Source: Clostridiales bacterium
Lineage (GTDB): Bacteria; Bacillota; Clostridia; Saccharofermentanales; DTU023
NCBI GenBank assembly: GCA_028724525.1
Contig: JAQYCV010000016.1
Location: forward strand, 1 to 64,000
Length of the DNA: 64,000 nucleotides
Direction of reading: 5' to 3'
The notes below the pieces were generated by a model. That model had not been told where the DNA came from, made no database searches, and saw nothing but the letters and a program-made list of their open reading frames with translations. Position numbers and translations under genes: made by a program. Shown here in pieces: positions 50,764 through 59,978 of this stretch (the first letter of the stretch is position 1; each line of letters starts with the position of its first letter).

Positions 50764-51429
50764 CTATTTCACGACCAAGCGTTTTATTCCAAACAGTAAT
50801 AGGACAAAAGCTCCAAATGATATATAAGCCAAGTAGTCAATATGGCTATTAGGAAAAAGTCTATAGAAGGGGAATCTTATTTGTGAAATAGGATACACGA
50901 CATTCATGACAGTGTAGGCCAATAAGAGCAGATAGGCATATTCAGTATGCTGAGTCAACGCACAGATGTAAAAGGCAATCAGGAAATAAAAAAATGAAAT
51001 AAAAAGGATATGCAGGCAAATATCGAATAGTAAAAGCTTAAAGCTGTATAGAAGGGATAATGAAACCGACAATAATAAGATGTCTGCTAAAATAATCCAG
51101 CATAAAATAGCTCGAATCATTTTTTGGGCCTGCGCCTGCAAAAAGATCTGAGAAAAGGGATAGTCTAGCGTATATTGCATAAAAGAAAGAGGCGCAACGA
51201 TGAATAAATACGGAAAGGTAATTTGGCAAAAGAAATAGCTCAAGTCAAAAAATTGCTCGGGGTTTTCTAAATGCATTTTGACATAAAATAAAAAGCACGG
51301 GAAAAATAGCAAATAACACAGTGTTACCAGGCTGTTTTGCCAGGAAGACATTTTCCACACTAAATTGAATAAACCTTTATTGTTAGCCATCATGATGGAT
51401 TGGTGAAGCAATAGGGACTCTGATCGCAA
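50764..51429 (-). CDS. ABC transporter permease-like membrane protein
   Basis: Multiple TM segments; overlaps upstream ATPase gene. Confidence 0.7.
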   Translation of the reverse strand: MRSESLLLHQSIMMANNKGLFNLVWKMSSWQNSLVTLCYLLFFPCFLFYVKMHLENPEQFFDLSYFFCQITFPYLFIVAPLSFMQYTLDYPFSQIFLQAQAQKMIRAILCWIILADILLLSVSLSLLYSFKLLLFDICLHILFISFFYFLIAFYICALTQHTEYAYLLLLAYTVMNVVYPISQIRFPFYRLFPNSHIDYLAYISFGAFVLLLFGIKRLVVK

Positions 51430-52253
51430 GAATGAGCCTCCCTGATACGCACTATGTATGCATCTTCTACCGTAGGATTTGCCAAAGTATATTCTCCTGT
51501 AATAGCTCTATCGCCAGATGGCATAAAAACTTTCTTTTGATCTAATTCACGACGAACAACAAAAGCATTCTCAGGTAGATGCTGACTATCATTCAGATAG
51601 TAGATTCTGTTATAAAGGGGGGCCACAAAATCTTGCTCACTACCTTGGAAAAGTACAGAGCCATGATCCAAAAGGACAACATCCGCGTTGAGTTGCTGGA
51701 CATCATTGGCAATATGCGTAGATAGAACGATATTTGCGCCTCCATCATAATTTCTTATACCTTCAATAATCCTTAGTCTTTCTTCGGGATCCAAACCAAC
51801 AAAGGGTTCATCCAAAATGATCAGATCTGGGTCCCCCAGAAAAGCTTGCGCAATCCCAAGTCTCTGCTTCATTCCTCCAGATAAATGCTTAACTAGGGTA
51901 TTGGAGAATGATGATAAATTCGTAAGCTCAAGGCAGTGCTGAATATTAGCTACTCGATCCACAAAATAAGGATACTGGATCGTTAAAAAGAGCTCTAGGG
52001 CTTCTCTTACCGTCAAGGTCGGAAAGATGGAAAAGAATTGCGGAAGGTATCCGATATGATTCTCATCTTGGTCATTAATGAGAATGCTACCTTTATAGTT
52101 ACGATAATAACCCACCATGCAGCGAAATAAGGTAGTCTTTCCCGAACCATTTGGCCCCAGAATAACTGTTCTCTTGGACAATAAGGTTAAGCTTAAATTT
52201 TCAAAGACAGCTTGTCTGCGGAATTCTTTTGTTAATGCCGTAATTTTAATCAT
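51390..52253 (-). CDS. ABC transporter ATP-binding protein
   Basis: ILGPNGSGKTTLFRCM; HLSGGMKQRLGIAQAFLGDPDLIILDEPFVGLDP. Confidence 0.96.
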   Translation of the reverse strand: MIKITALTKEFRRQAVFENLSLTLLSKRTVILGPNGSGKTTLFRCMVGYYRNYKGSILINDQDENHIGYLPQFFSIFPTLTVREALELFLTIQYPYFVDRVANIQHCLELTNLSSFSNTLVKHLSGGMKQRLGIAQAFLGDPDLIILDEPFVGLDPEERLRIIEGIRNYDGGANIVLSTHIANDVQQLNADVVLLDHGSVLFQGSEQDFVAPLYNRIYYLNDSQHLPENAFVVRRELDQKKVFMPSGDRAITGEYTLANPTVEDAYIVRIREAHSCDQSPYCFTNPS

Positions 52254-54210
52254 GAAATTTACCTTCTAAAGTGGCAATAAACTCTTCAGGTGTACGCGCG
52301 TCATTATTATCGAAAATATAACGACGGATGATTGCGATTCGTTCGTCGCGATCCTCTTCATTCTGTTCAACAAATTGATACAAATGATAATAATTGTTTT
52401 TATTTTTTTCATATACGCGAGCCCGCTGGTGGTACTCTTCATCGTTCTTTTCAGCATATTTAAGAAATAGATAACTTTGATATTTTGCAGGATAAAACTC
52501 CCAAATCGCATTAATCAGATCCCAATAATCTTCAGGGAATAGAGAGCCGATCAGGGTAAAGTCATCTGTATCTATATATCTTTCATAAGGGCTAATTGTA
52601 TTGATTGCATCATCTACAACAATAAGCCGTTTCTTGCTTGGAGAATGCTGGCAAAGAACATTTTGATAGAAATCTACTACTTTGTTGGAATTTAGGTTTG
52701 GATCTAATGCTGGATATAGGAGCGTCGTATCATCCACTTCCACCTTGCTATAGAGCCCGGAAAATAGAGCCATTGCCTGCGAGCTACCCTCAGCATGTCC
52801 ATCATTCGATAATGAAAGATTGCTGTAGATGGGCCACTTGTAGTTGATTTGGATATCAAAGGTCGTCTCAACAGCAGGAGCAAGCGGATAAAAACCATTC
52901 AGAGAAGAATAATAAAGCGGGTGCAGATCAGGCATTGGATAATAGGGAAAGCCCGATGGCAAGAAGATCGCATTGTTATTAGAAACATAGCGACCGCCGT
53001 GACCTTGATAACGAATCGTTAGCGTACCTGAAGATGGGATACTATCTAAGATTTTGATCGTATCGTCCACCTGTTGAAAGTCGATTTTGTTCTTGCCGCA
53101 CCAAATATCTTTAACCTGGAAACCATGATACAAAAGCAAATTCATCGTTTGGGATTCTAAGTTTGTATATTCCAATTGCAAGTCCGCTCTTAAGCAATCA
53201 GAAATTGAAATTGTCCCAGAGTATTTCAGTATTTGAAATGCGCCTTCCTTGTCAATGGTTTCGTCTGACGCAAAAGTATCTTTATTAATACCCATATAAT
53301 ACTTTTGATCGATTACAGGTCCTTCCAAATCAATATACTTGGAATTAGGCAAGAAAGAATAGGGCTGGCTAGTTTGCCATCCCAAACAAAGTACAGAAGA
53401 GCACAACACTATCATTGTTATGTTCTTCTCGGTAACAAGGCGCTTATTGCCCGACCCATGCTTAGGTATAGATAAGTAATGCGATAAAAAAATAGCAAAA
53501 AAAAGCCATAGCAAAAGAATGTTAGTTTTTTCTTGATCAATCTCCAATCCATATGAATATGGCGTTGGCATGTATGGAGCATCAGGCCATAGATTAACAT
53601 AGTGAAGCAGTTTAACGATAACTGGGGATGCAGTTAATGCGAATAGCATTTGGGGAAATGGAGAAAATAGGATAAGAAGCACCAGTAGAATTAAATAGCA
53701 TACGTTCTGATTCTTTATGAATGAAATCAAAACACCTAATTGGAAACCAACCGCAGGAAGCAAAAAGAAGTATTGAATTGCATTCAATACAATTTGTATT
53801 CTCAGACGCTGAAGTGCAAAATCGCCTCTCAATGCGGCAAGGCTTACAGCCAAGTAAAAAGTAAAACTGAGTGATGAAAGTAGCAAATTAATCTTAATTG
53901 CTTGATTATAATGTATAAGTAAGCCTCTAGGTATGGCATATAATCTTTCCCAGAAGGCATGCCGATGGATACTTGAAAACAAGAAAAAACCCAAGAGCAG
54001 GTAGCTCATCATGAGTATGATAGCCGATTGATTGAGTTGTTGAATACTATCGCTAATCCCCAAATTTCTATGGAGTACCTTTATAAATAAATAAAGATAA
54101 GCACCTAGAATCGCCAAGGCGATGATAGTCATCAAGCGAACTATTGCCGAGCGTGTAAAAGCCCGGCAATAGTTTGCAAAAATGAATCGAGAGCTACTTC
54201 GCTTCTTCAT
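52246..54210 (-). CDS. Large ABC-cassette membrane protein with extracytoplasmic domain
   Basis: N-terminal TM bundle then a long soluble region; ATG at 54210 lies 5 nt past the upstream stop. Confidence 0.75.
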   Translation of the reverse strand: MKKRSSSRFIFANYCRAFTRSAIVRLMTIIALAILGAYLYLFIKVLHRNLGISDSIQQLNQSAIILMMSYLLLGFFLFSSIHRHAFWERLYAIPRGLLIHYNQAIKINLLLSSLSFTFYLAVSLAALRGDFALQRLRIQIVLNAIQYFFLLPAVGFQLGVLISFIKNQNVCYLILLVLLILFSPFPQMLFALTASPVIVKLLHYVNLWPDAPYMPTPYSYGLEIDQEKTNILLLWLFFAIFLSHYLSIPKHGSGNKRLVTEKNITMIVLCSSVLCLGWQTSQPYSFLPNSKYIDLEGPVIDQKYYMGINKDTFASDETIDKEGAFQILKYSGTISISDCLRADLQLEYTNLESQTMNLLLYHGFQVKDIWCGKNKIDFQQVDDTIKILDSIPSSGTLTIRYQGHGGRYVSNNNAIFLPSGFPYYPMPDLHPLYYSSLNGFYPLAPAVETTFDIQINYKWPIYSNLSLSNDGHAEGSSQAMALFSGLYSKVEVDDTTLLYPALDPNLNSNKVVDFYQNVLCQHSPSKKRLIVVDDAINTISPYERYIDTDDFTLIGSLFPEDYWDLINAIWEFYPAKYQSYLFLKYAEKNDEEYHQRARVYEKNKNNYYHLYQFVEQNEEDRDERIAIIRRYIFDNNDARTPEEFIATLEGKFHD

Positions 54211-54215
54211 TTGAA

Positions 54216-54629
54216 TTAGTTTTGCACTAACCAAAGGTATGTTTCAGCATCAACGTCTGGTCTTTGAAAAATATTATGGCTAGCAGATAATTTTAAATAC
54301 CATAAACACGGGGTGGAGTACGTATTCGTAACCTCAGCTCCCGAACTATCTCCAGGTGCCACAATTATAGTTCTATCAATCCTATAGCCACTACCATTAT
54401 TCGCAAATACGTCTGCCCTTGCATTTTGACTAGAAGTAGTAAAATTATTACACTCAAAGCCTTTCCATAGACCTGTTGTAGTTCCAGTAGTTGTGCTTTC
54501 AATTCCACTTGAGAGATAGATGTGGAAAGCTGGGGTTTCATATGCATAAACAATGAGTGAAACAGACATTGTGACAACTATTAGTAAAGCAAAAATAATA
54601 GTTGTGATTTTTTTGGTACAGGTATTCAT
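54216..54629 (-). CDS. Small secreted protein (137 aa), function unknown, possible ABC substrate
   Basis: MNTCTKKITTIIFALLIVVTMSVSLIVYAYETPAFHIYL...; signal peptide; first structural gene before transporter genes. Confidence 0.75.
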   Translation of the reverse strand: MNTCTKKITTIIFALLIVVTMSVSLIVYAYETPAFHIYLSSGIESTTTGTTTGLWKGFECNNFTTSSQNARADVFANNGSGYRIDRTIIVAPGDSSGAEVTNTYSTPCLWYLKLSASHNIFQRPDVDAETYLWLVQN

Positions 54630-54713
54630 ACTATCCTTCTGAAATAAAGCTTACAGAAGCGGCATTTGTAAATGTTAAAGCCGATCTCTTGTGTCAACTC
54701 CATTTTTGCAAGT

Positions 54714-54800
54714 TCATAACACTTTCTTAGCCTCTGCGAACCATAGCACTAGATTAGAATTGTCTAATTTATCGATGCTTGGTTGTTTGAATTGTTTCAT
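54714..54800 (-). CDS. 28-aa peptide ORF, not in ORF track
   Basis: MKQFKQPSIDKLDNSNLVLWFAEAKKVL; SD AAGGAGAGG six nt before ATG. Confidence 0.4.
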   Translation of the reverse strand: MKQFKQPSIDKLDNSNLVLWFAEAKKVL

Positions 54801-54933
54801 CTTCCTCTCCTTCCATGAGATTAAGACTATACGGCCCAGAGTTTGCATCCCATGTTTCGTTTGCTTGGACAAGTACAGAAAGATTAATTAAAATTAGACA
54901 AATAAAAACAAACCGTACCAATATCTTTTTCAT
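54769..54933 (-). CDS. 54-aa secreted peptide ORF, not in ORF track
   Basis: MKKILVRFVFICLILINLSVLVQANETWDANSGPYSLNLMEGEEDETIQTTKHR; SD TAGGAGGT before ATG; signal peptide with VQA cleavage-like site. Confidence 0.6.
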   Translation of the reverse strand: MKKILVRFVFICLILINLSVLVQANETWDANSGPYSLNLMEGEEDETIQTTKHR

Positions 54934-55034
54934 AGCCTACCTCCTATATTTTCAAGCTTCACTTAAGCTTGTTGCTACCATCTGCATTACTAAGATTCTC
55001 TGAAGCTTAGCTTCTGCTACTTCCTGTTCCAAAA

Positions 55035-55622
55035 CTACGGTTCTCCAATAGTCACTATTTCCTCTCGTACGGTGTGTGCTATCCCACTTTTTGCGCTCAT
55101 ATACCAGTAGCGGACAAAGGGCATTAATAAAAACAAAAGAACAGCAATAAGAAATAATAAAATTCCAAAATGTGCGTACCTTTTTAATGTTTCAATTTGT
55201 TCTTCATCACGCAACATTTTTTCTGCGTAAAGTTCATTGATGCGAGATAATTGAGATGCTATCTCTTGGTTCGTTAATGGCTTTTCAGGTACTGCAGTCT
55301 GTTCGTGATTGTTGGGATCGTTCATCTTCCTCGTAACGTTATCTACATCCCCTAATAAAGAACCAACAGAAACGTGTAAAACATCTGCAAGCTTTTCAAG
55401 AGATCTCGCATCAGGAACAGTAATACCTTTTTCCCAGTTAGCAATAGTCTGTCTACTTACATATAGTAATGAGGCAAGTTCTACCTGAGAAATGCCAAGC
55501 GCTTTCCGAGTATTCCGTATTTTGTCGTATAAACTTTGATTATCCATATTCATTCTTGCGAGATCTTGTCTCCTGTCACACATGCTTGTTTTAACGGTAA
55601 ACAGGGTATAAAAATAAGTCAA
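55035..55622 (-). CDS. XRE family regulator with C-terminal TM segment
   Basis: IRNTRKALGISQVELASLLYVSRQTIANWEKG; FGILLFLIAVLLFLLMPFVRYW; real start may be M at 55547 or 55553. Confidence 0.88.
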   Translation of the reverse strand: MTYFYTLFTVKTSMCDRRQDLARMNMDNQSLYDKIRNTRKALGISQVELASLLYVSRQTIANWEKGITVPDARSLEKLADVLHVSVGSLLGDVDNVTRKMNDPNNHEQTAVPEKPLTNQEIASQLSRINELYAEKMLRDEEQIETLKRYAHFGILLFLIAVLLFLLMPFVRYWYMSAKSGIAHTVREEIVTIGEP

Positions 55623-55719
55623 GAAAAAATAATATATTAAGTGTCAAAGATTTTTAACATTGCAAAATATATGTAAAAGAGATGCTAAAAAATTTCGACA
55701 TTTCAGCGCAGCTTGAAAA

Positions 55720-55752
55720 TTTGTGGAATTTGCATAACGCAAATCCCACAAA
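55720..55752. repeat. Inverted repeat upstream of XRE-TM gene
   Basis: TTTGTGGAATTTGC-ataac-GCAAATCCCACAAA, 14-bp arms with one mismatch. Confidence 0.6.
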
Positions 55753-55823
55753 ATATGGAACTAGCAGCAAGGAAATAAAGAGGTCTTGCACCTCCAGGTT
55801 AGTACCCATGTAGGGCGTACCGC

Positions 55824-55858
55824 AAAAAGACGGCCCCTGATGAGGAGGCCGTCTTTTT
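55824..55858. terminator. Bidirectional-looking terminator downstream of surface protein gene
   Basis: AAAAAGACGGCC...GGCCGTCTTTTT. Confidence 0.85.
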
Positions 55859-55882
55859 AATGTGCTTTGGAATGACTGGAGC

Positions 55883-57202
55883 TTACTTCTTCAAGAGAAG
55901 GCCCCAGGCGATTAATCCCAAGCTGACCATAAAACTAAGGCCAGAAGCCACACTACCCGTTGCAGGCAGTTGTTTTGCTTGGTCTACGGGCATTTGCCCA
56001 GCAATACTCTGGCTGGTAGGCAAGGGCGACGTCTCGTCAGGCTGATTGAGCGGAATCACCACAGTAGATGCAGGTTCTATCGGACGAACGATCAACTCTA
56101 TGGGGGTTTCACTATAATGTGCCGTGAAGGTATGGTTGCCTTCTACGGTATATTTATCGCCTGGATAATACTCAGAGCCCTCCCAATATTGGAAGGAAGA
56201 GCCTGACAAGATGGTTCCCTCTGGGATTGTGAAAATCTCACCCAGCTTGACGTCGTAGACCTTAGGCTCACTAGAACCATCTGCCCAATGGCCCTCAGCG
56301 GGATCAAATGTGAGTTGGTAGGTCTCTAGTGGCTTCCATTCCGCTCGCAGGAGAAAGATCCCGTCATAGAGCGGATCAACATTTTTCGAGTTATAGGATA
56401 TCCAATCGCGATTATAATCACTAAAATACTGTGATGAATTCCAATACCTACGTGTCTTTGCTGTACTTTCAACCCATTTAGGAAGGGACATGCCTTCGAA
56501 CATTTCCCGATATTCATCAATATCAGGATACTCTGAGTACCAACCGACAAAGCTATAATTATCTTTCGTGGGATCAGTTGGAAACTCTACAGTATTATCT
56601 TTATTGACAGTTTTAAGAATGGGGTCGGTGTTACCAGACCAATTGCCACCTTGAGGATCAAATTTTACATCCATTGACCCTAAGGGCATTCGCACCAGCA
56701 GGTATGGAACATTTGCATTGCGATTAAATTTAATCTTGAAGGTGCTGTAAGGCTTGCCGGATACTGCAGTCCAAGCATAGTCAGCATCATCATCTCTATC
56801 ATTAGATATATGATACCCCTCCGGAAGCCCGTCATGGTCTACTATAACTGTGAGTGTTTCACCATCTCTATAATCACCACCGTAGCGGTAGGCACTCTTA
56901 TCATCATCCGGCCGTTTGAACACATCAACTGTCTCTTTATCTGATTCGTGAACATGCCCTTCTTCGTCTACCACCGTGATAGATAACTTCGTCCACATGT
57001 TTTTCATGTCAGCAGAAAGGGTGCTAAACCCGGGAGTAGTATGGCCCTTACCTTTTACTTCAGCATAGTTCAGCATAAAAAATAGAGGGTATTTGTCATC
57101 GGCCTGCTCCTCTTGAGGAGACGCCTCCAGCAGTTCAGTATCTCCTTGGGCTTCCACAGGATAAGTAGAAAGCGCTGGAGAAAATAATACCCCCAAGGCC
57201 AT
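55883..57202 (-). CDS. LPxTG-type cell-wall-anchored surface protein with InlB B/Flg_new-type repeats
   Basis: C-terminal QLPATGSVASGLSFMVSLGLIAWGLLLKK; FDPQGGNWSGNTDP...NYSFVGWYSE repeats. Confidence 0.85.
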   Translation of the reverse strand: MALGVLFSPALSTYPVEAQGDTELLEASPQEEQADDKYPLFFMLNYAEVKGKGHTTPGFSTLSADMKNMWTKLSITVVDEEGHVHESDKETVDVFKRPDDDKSAYRYGGDYRDGETLTVIVDHDGLPEGYHISNDRDDDADYAWTAVSGKPYSTFKIKFNRNANVPYLLVRMPLGSMDVKFDPQGGNWSGNTDPILKTVNKDNTVEFPTDPTKDNYSFVGWYSEYPDIDEYREMFEGMSLPKWVESTAKTRRYWNSSQYFSDYNRDWISYNSKNVDPLYDGIFLLRAEWKPLETYQLTFDPAEGHWADGSSEPKVYDVKLGEIFTIPEGTILSGSSFQYWEGSEYYPGDKYTVEGNHTFTAHYSETPIELIVRPIEPASTVVIPLNQPDETSPLPTSQSIAGQMPVDQAKQLPATGSVASGLSFMVSLGLIAWGLLLKK

Positions 57203-57283
57203 GTGTCTCCTCCCAAATCCCCCCTAATATTAACTTTATGATTGACATCGTAAACCATATAGTCTATTCTTAAAGAAAAAGGA

Positions 57284-57565
57284 GTGGATTCTATGTCAAG
57301 AGTTCCCACACAAATTCGTATTGAAGCTGAAGTCAAAAAACAAGCAACGGAGCTTTTTGGAGAGCTCGGCATGGATATGTCTAGTGCAGTTAATATTTTC
57401 CTAAAACAATGCATACTGCGCGGCGGCCTGCCTTTTTCAGTAGAAGTCCCTCAGTATTCCCCGAAGCTCATCCAGGCTATGGATGAAGCTCTTCGAATTT
57501 CCCGGGACCCCAATGTTGTAGGTTATACGAATATGGATGATCTCCGAAAAGCACTCGAGGAATAA
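57284..57565 (+). CDS. RelB/DinJ-family antitoxin
   Basis: VPTQIRIEAEVKKQATELFGELGMDMSSAVNIFLKQCILRGGLPF. Confidence 0.9.
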   Translation: MDSMSRVPTQIRIEAEVKKQATELFGELGMDMSSAVNIFLKQCILRGGLPFSVEVPQYSPKLIQAMDEALRISRDPNVVGYTNMDDLRKALEE

Positions 57566-57586
57566 GTGCTGAATTTCCAAGCATCA

Positions 57587-57622
57587 AAAAAGGACGCCAC
57601 ATGTGTATGTTGACGTCCTCTT
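57587..57622 (-). terminator. Terminator downstream of tRNA-Phe
   Basis: Minus strand AGGACG...CGTCCTTTTTT. Confidence 0.65.
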
Positions 57623-57623
57623 T

Positions 57624-57699
57624 TGGTGCCCAGAGTCGGAATCGAACCAACGACACGGGGATTTTCAGTCCCCTGCTCTACCGACTGAGCTATCTGGGC
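57624..57699 (-). tRNA. tRNA-Phe(GAA), CCA encoded
   Basis: GCCCAGATAGCTCAGTCGGTAGAGCAGGGGACTGAAAATCCCCGTGTCGTTGGTTCGATTCCGACTCTGGGCACCA. Confidence 0.97.
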
Positions 57700-57702
57700 T
57701 TA

Positions 57703-57732
57703 AAAACCTACCGGCCCGTAAAGGGCCGGTAG
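57703..57732 (-). terminator. Terminator-like hairpin between tRNA-Asp and tRNA-Phe
   Basis: CTACCGGCCC-gtaaa-GGGCCGGTAG perfect stem; minus strand continues GTTTTTAA. Confidence 0.8.
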
Positions 57733-57733
57733 A

Positions 57734-57811
57734 TGGCGACGCAGATGGGGCTCGAACCCACGACCTCCAGCGTGACAGGCTGGCATTCTAAACCAACTGA
57801 ACTACTGCGCC
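57734..57811 (-). tRNA. tRNA-Asp(GTC), CCA encoded
   Basis: GGCGCAGTAGTTCAGTTGGTTTAGAATGCCAGCCTGTCACGCTGGAGGTCGTGGGTTCGAGCCCCATCTGCGTCGCCA. Confidence 0.95.
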
Positions 57812-57899
57812 AGGTGCGTTTTGAAACGCTTGTGTATAGTAGCAAAGAAATCAGACAAATGCAAGGCTTTTTATTGCGCGGCTTTTAGCGGGGGCTTAT

Positions 57900-58520
57900 T
57901 TAGCTTGTGAGCTCCTCCATCTCTACTATTTTACAGGCCGTTTGCTCTAGCAATTCTTGGGTATGGCAGGTCATGATTAAGGTCCTATCCGGGCTAGGAA
58001 ATTCTGCTAGACAAGTCAGGAGGATGTCTATCGCTTTTTTATCTAAAGCATTAAAAGGTTCATCTAATATTAAATAGCGAGGATTTTCCATGAAGGCCTG
58101 GATAAGGCGCAGTTTCTGCCGCATACCCTGGGAGTACACGCGGTAAAGACGATCAATGTCTTTGTCCATACAGAAACGGCTGACCCAGGCTCTTAGTTCT
58201 GGGGCTTGAACTCGCTTTCTCAGGGAAGCCAAGAAAACTAAGTTTTCCCACCCGGTCCAGTTTTGCATAAATTCTGGTTGGTTAATGCTAATACCCGCTT
58301 CAGGAAGAAAATCAAAATTCTCACCCAAAACCTGATCATCCACAATAATTTTGCCCTTATCTGGTTGAGAGAGACCCGTAATGAGCTGTAAAAAGACACT
58401 TTTGCCACTCCCATTGGGCCCCACCAGGCAATAGCTTTCACCTTCCTCGAAAGTGTAATTGACATCCGATAAGATCGTCACCTGTTTAAAGCTTTTTGTG
58501 ACATGGTCTAGCTGAATCAT
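57900..58520 (-). CDS. ABC transporter ATP-binding protein
   Basis: LVGPNGSGKSVFLQLITG; YSQGMRQKLRLIQAFMENPRYLILDEPFNALD. Confidence 0.95.
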   Translation of the reverse strand: MIQLDHVTKSFKQVTILSDVNYTFEEGESYCLVGPNGSGKSVFLQLITGLSQPDKGKIIVDDQVLGENFDFLPEAGISINQPEFMQNWTGWENLVFLASLRKRVQAPELRAWVSRFCMDKDIDRLYRVYSQGMRQKLRLIQAFMENPRYLILDEPFNALDKKAIDILLTCLAEFPSPDRTLIMTCHTQELLEQTACKIVEMEELTS

Positions 58521-58571
58521 ATATAAGCTCCTTCAATACTTTAATTTCCTCATCCTCTTCTCATTACATCT

Positions 58572-59978
58572 TTAAATTTTCTTAAGCTGAAAGCAAGCCC
58601 CAAGGCTAGCTAGGGCTGTGCCCAGGAGGGCAAGCAAGAGAGATATCACTTGCCGATTATCGTTGAAACAATAGCCTAAACCTGGAAATAGTGGATGCAA
58701 TTTCTGAACAAATACAAGCAGTCCTAAAACCAAGCTGATATAGAGCAGATGGCGGCTATCTTCATGGACCAAGTTAGCTAAAGAAAGGTAGAAAGCAAAA
58801 TTAAAGGCCCAGATGGCAAGCTTGAGCAAAAACAACAATAGATGCGGTACAGAGACAAGCAGGAGGGCCAGACTTTCGCTAGCAGGCGCTAAAACATACA
58901 TGCCTCCATACACGAGACTAAAGGCAAGTAAAGTGCGCCCCATGGCTTTAGCTGCCCAAACTAGACTGAAACGCGCCATCATGACAAAGCCTTGATGCCA
59001 ATGCTTAAAGCGGCTAAAAATGAGGCTAGCGGTAGCTGAAAACTCAGAAGCCGCAAGCCAAACTGGCCAAAAAAATATAAAAAGAAAGAGCAAAAATTTT
59101 AAGCAGTCCCAGTAACTTACAGCGCTGGCAGCCGTTTCCTGCATATAATCTGTACAGAAAAATGCTTGATAGCAATATAACTGTGCCCGGCTTAAACCCA
59201 AGGGCTCCAAACTAGCGCTGCCCAGGGCAATGAATAAAAAATACAGGCCCAAGCAGCAGGTGTATCGCAGACTACTCACAAGATTGTCACGGCGGCATAT
59301 TTTTCCCCTTGCAGTAGGCTGAGGGGCAGAATATTTTCTGACCACCCCTTGAAATCGGCCACACTGCCAAAGTTGCCAAATATAAATACCTAATAAGTGA
59401 ACAACATAGGTCATCGCCAATTGTAAACACAAGTTCATCCCACCATAACGGCTTAAGGAATAGGGCGCGGCCCAAATATTCCAGCCCTCGCGCGGTAAAA
59501 GATAAAACATTATGATAACCAAGGCGAGACCTACAAGTGCCACATTACTATGCCCATCTTGTAGCGATACACAATAATACACGTAGATTAAAAGGCAAAG
59601 AGCATGCATCGAGAAAAAATAGATGACCAAGCCATCAAAGACAAAATGCAGCTGAAAGACCCAAGTAAAAGCAGCGGTTCCCAAGAAGACTAGACTTAAC
59701 TGCATCGCATACAGGTTGAAATACTGATAGATATACAAAAGGAATATCCGATTTAAGTTGTTACAACGTATCTGTATCCATTGAGGGGCAAGCTGTCCTC
59801 GAAAAGCATAAGCAGAGAATGCTAAAACAAAATAATACTGAATGCCGTTTTGAAAAAAATTGATGGGCTCACCGGCAGACCTAAAAAGATTGATGCCTAG
59901 TAGGCTGATCAAGCCATATAAAAGCAAGAAGTACAGGATACTAGGCAAAGAATTTTTGAGCCAACTAAGTTTTTTCAT
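58572..59978 (-). CDS. ABC-cassette multi-TM membrane protein
   Basis: Many TM segments; overlaps 59975-60850. Confidence 0.7.
   Translation of the reverse strand: MKKLSWLKNSLPSILYFLLLYGLISLLGINLFRSAGEPINFFQNGIQYYFVLAFSAYAFRGQLAPQWIQIRCNNLNRIFLLYIYQYFNLYAMQLSLVFLGTAAFTWVFQLHFVFDGLVIYFFSMHALCLLIYVYYCVSLQDGHSNVALVGLALVIIMFYLLPREGWNIWAAPYSLSRYGGMNLCLQLAMTYVVHLLGIYIWQLWQCGRFQGVVRKYSAPQPTARGKICRRDNLVSSLRYTCCLGLYFLFIALGSASLEPLGLSRAQLYCYQAFFCTDYMQETAASAVSYWDCLKFLLFLFIFFWPVWLAASEFSATASLIFSRFKHWHQGFVMMARFSLVWAAKAMGRTLLAFSLVYGGMYVLAPASESLALLLVSVPHLLLFLLKLAIWAFNFAFYLSLANLVHEDSRHLLYISLVLGLLVFVQKLHPLFPGLGYCFNDNRQVISLLLALLGTALASLGACFQLKKI

Noticed and set aside
54691-55003. Plus-strand ORFs 54691-54891 and 54815-55003
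   Set aside because: Low-complexity AT-rich frames without good SDs; the opposite strand has better supported small ORFs.
50764-55622. Calling cassette A a lactococcin-972 bacteriocin locus
   Set aside because: Only gene layout and protein sizes are reminiscent; I could not recognise the bacteriocin signature in the 137-aa protein.
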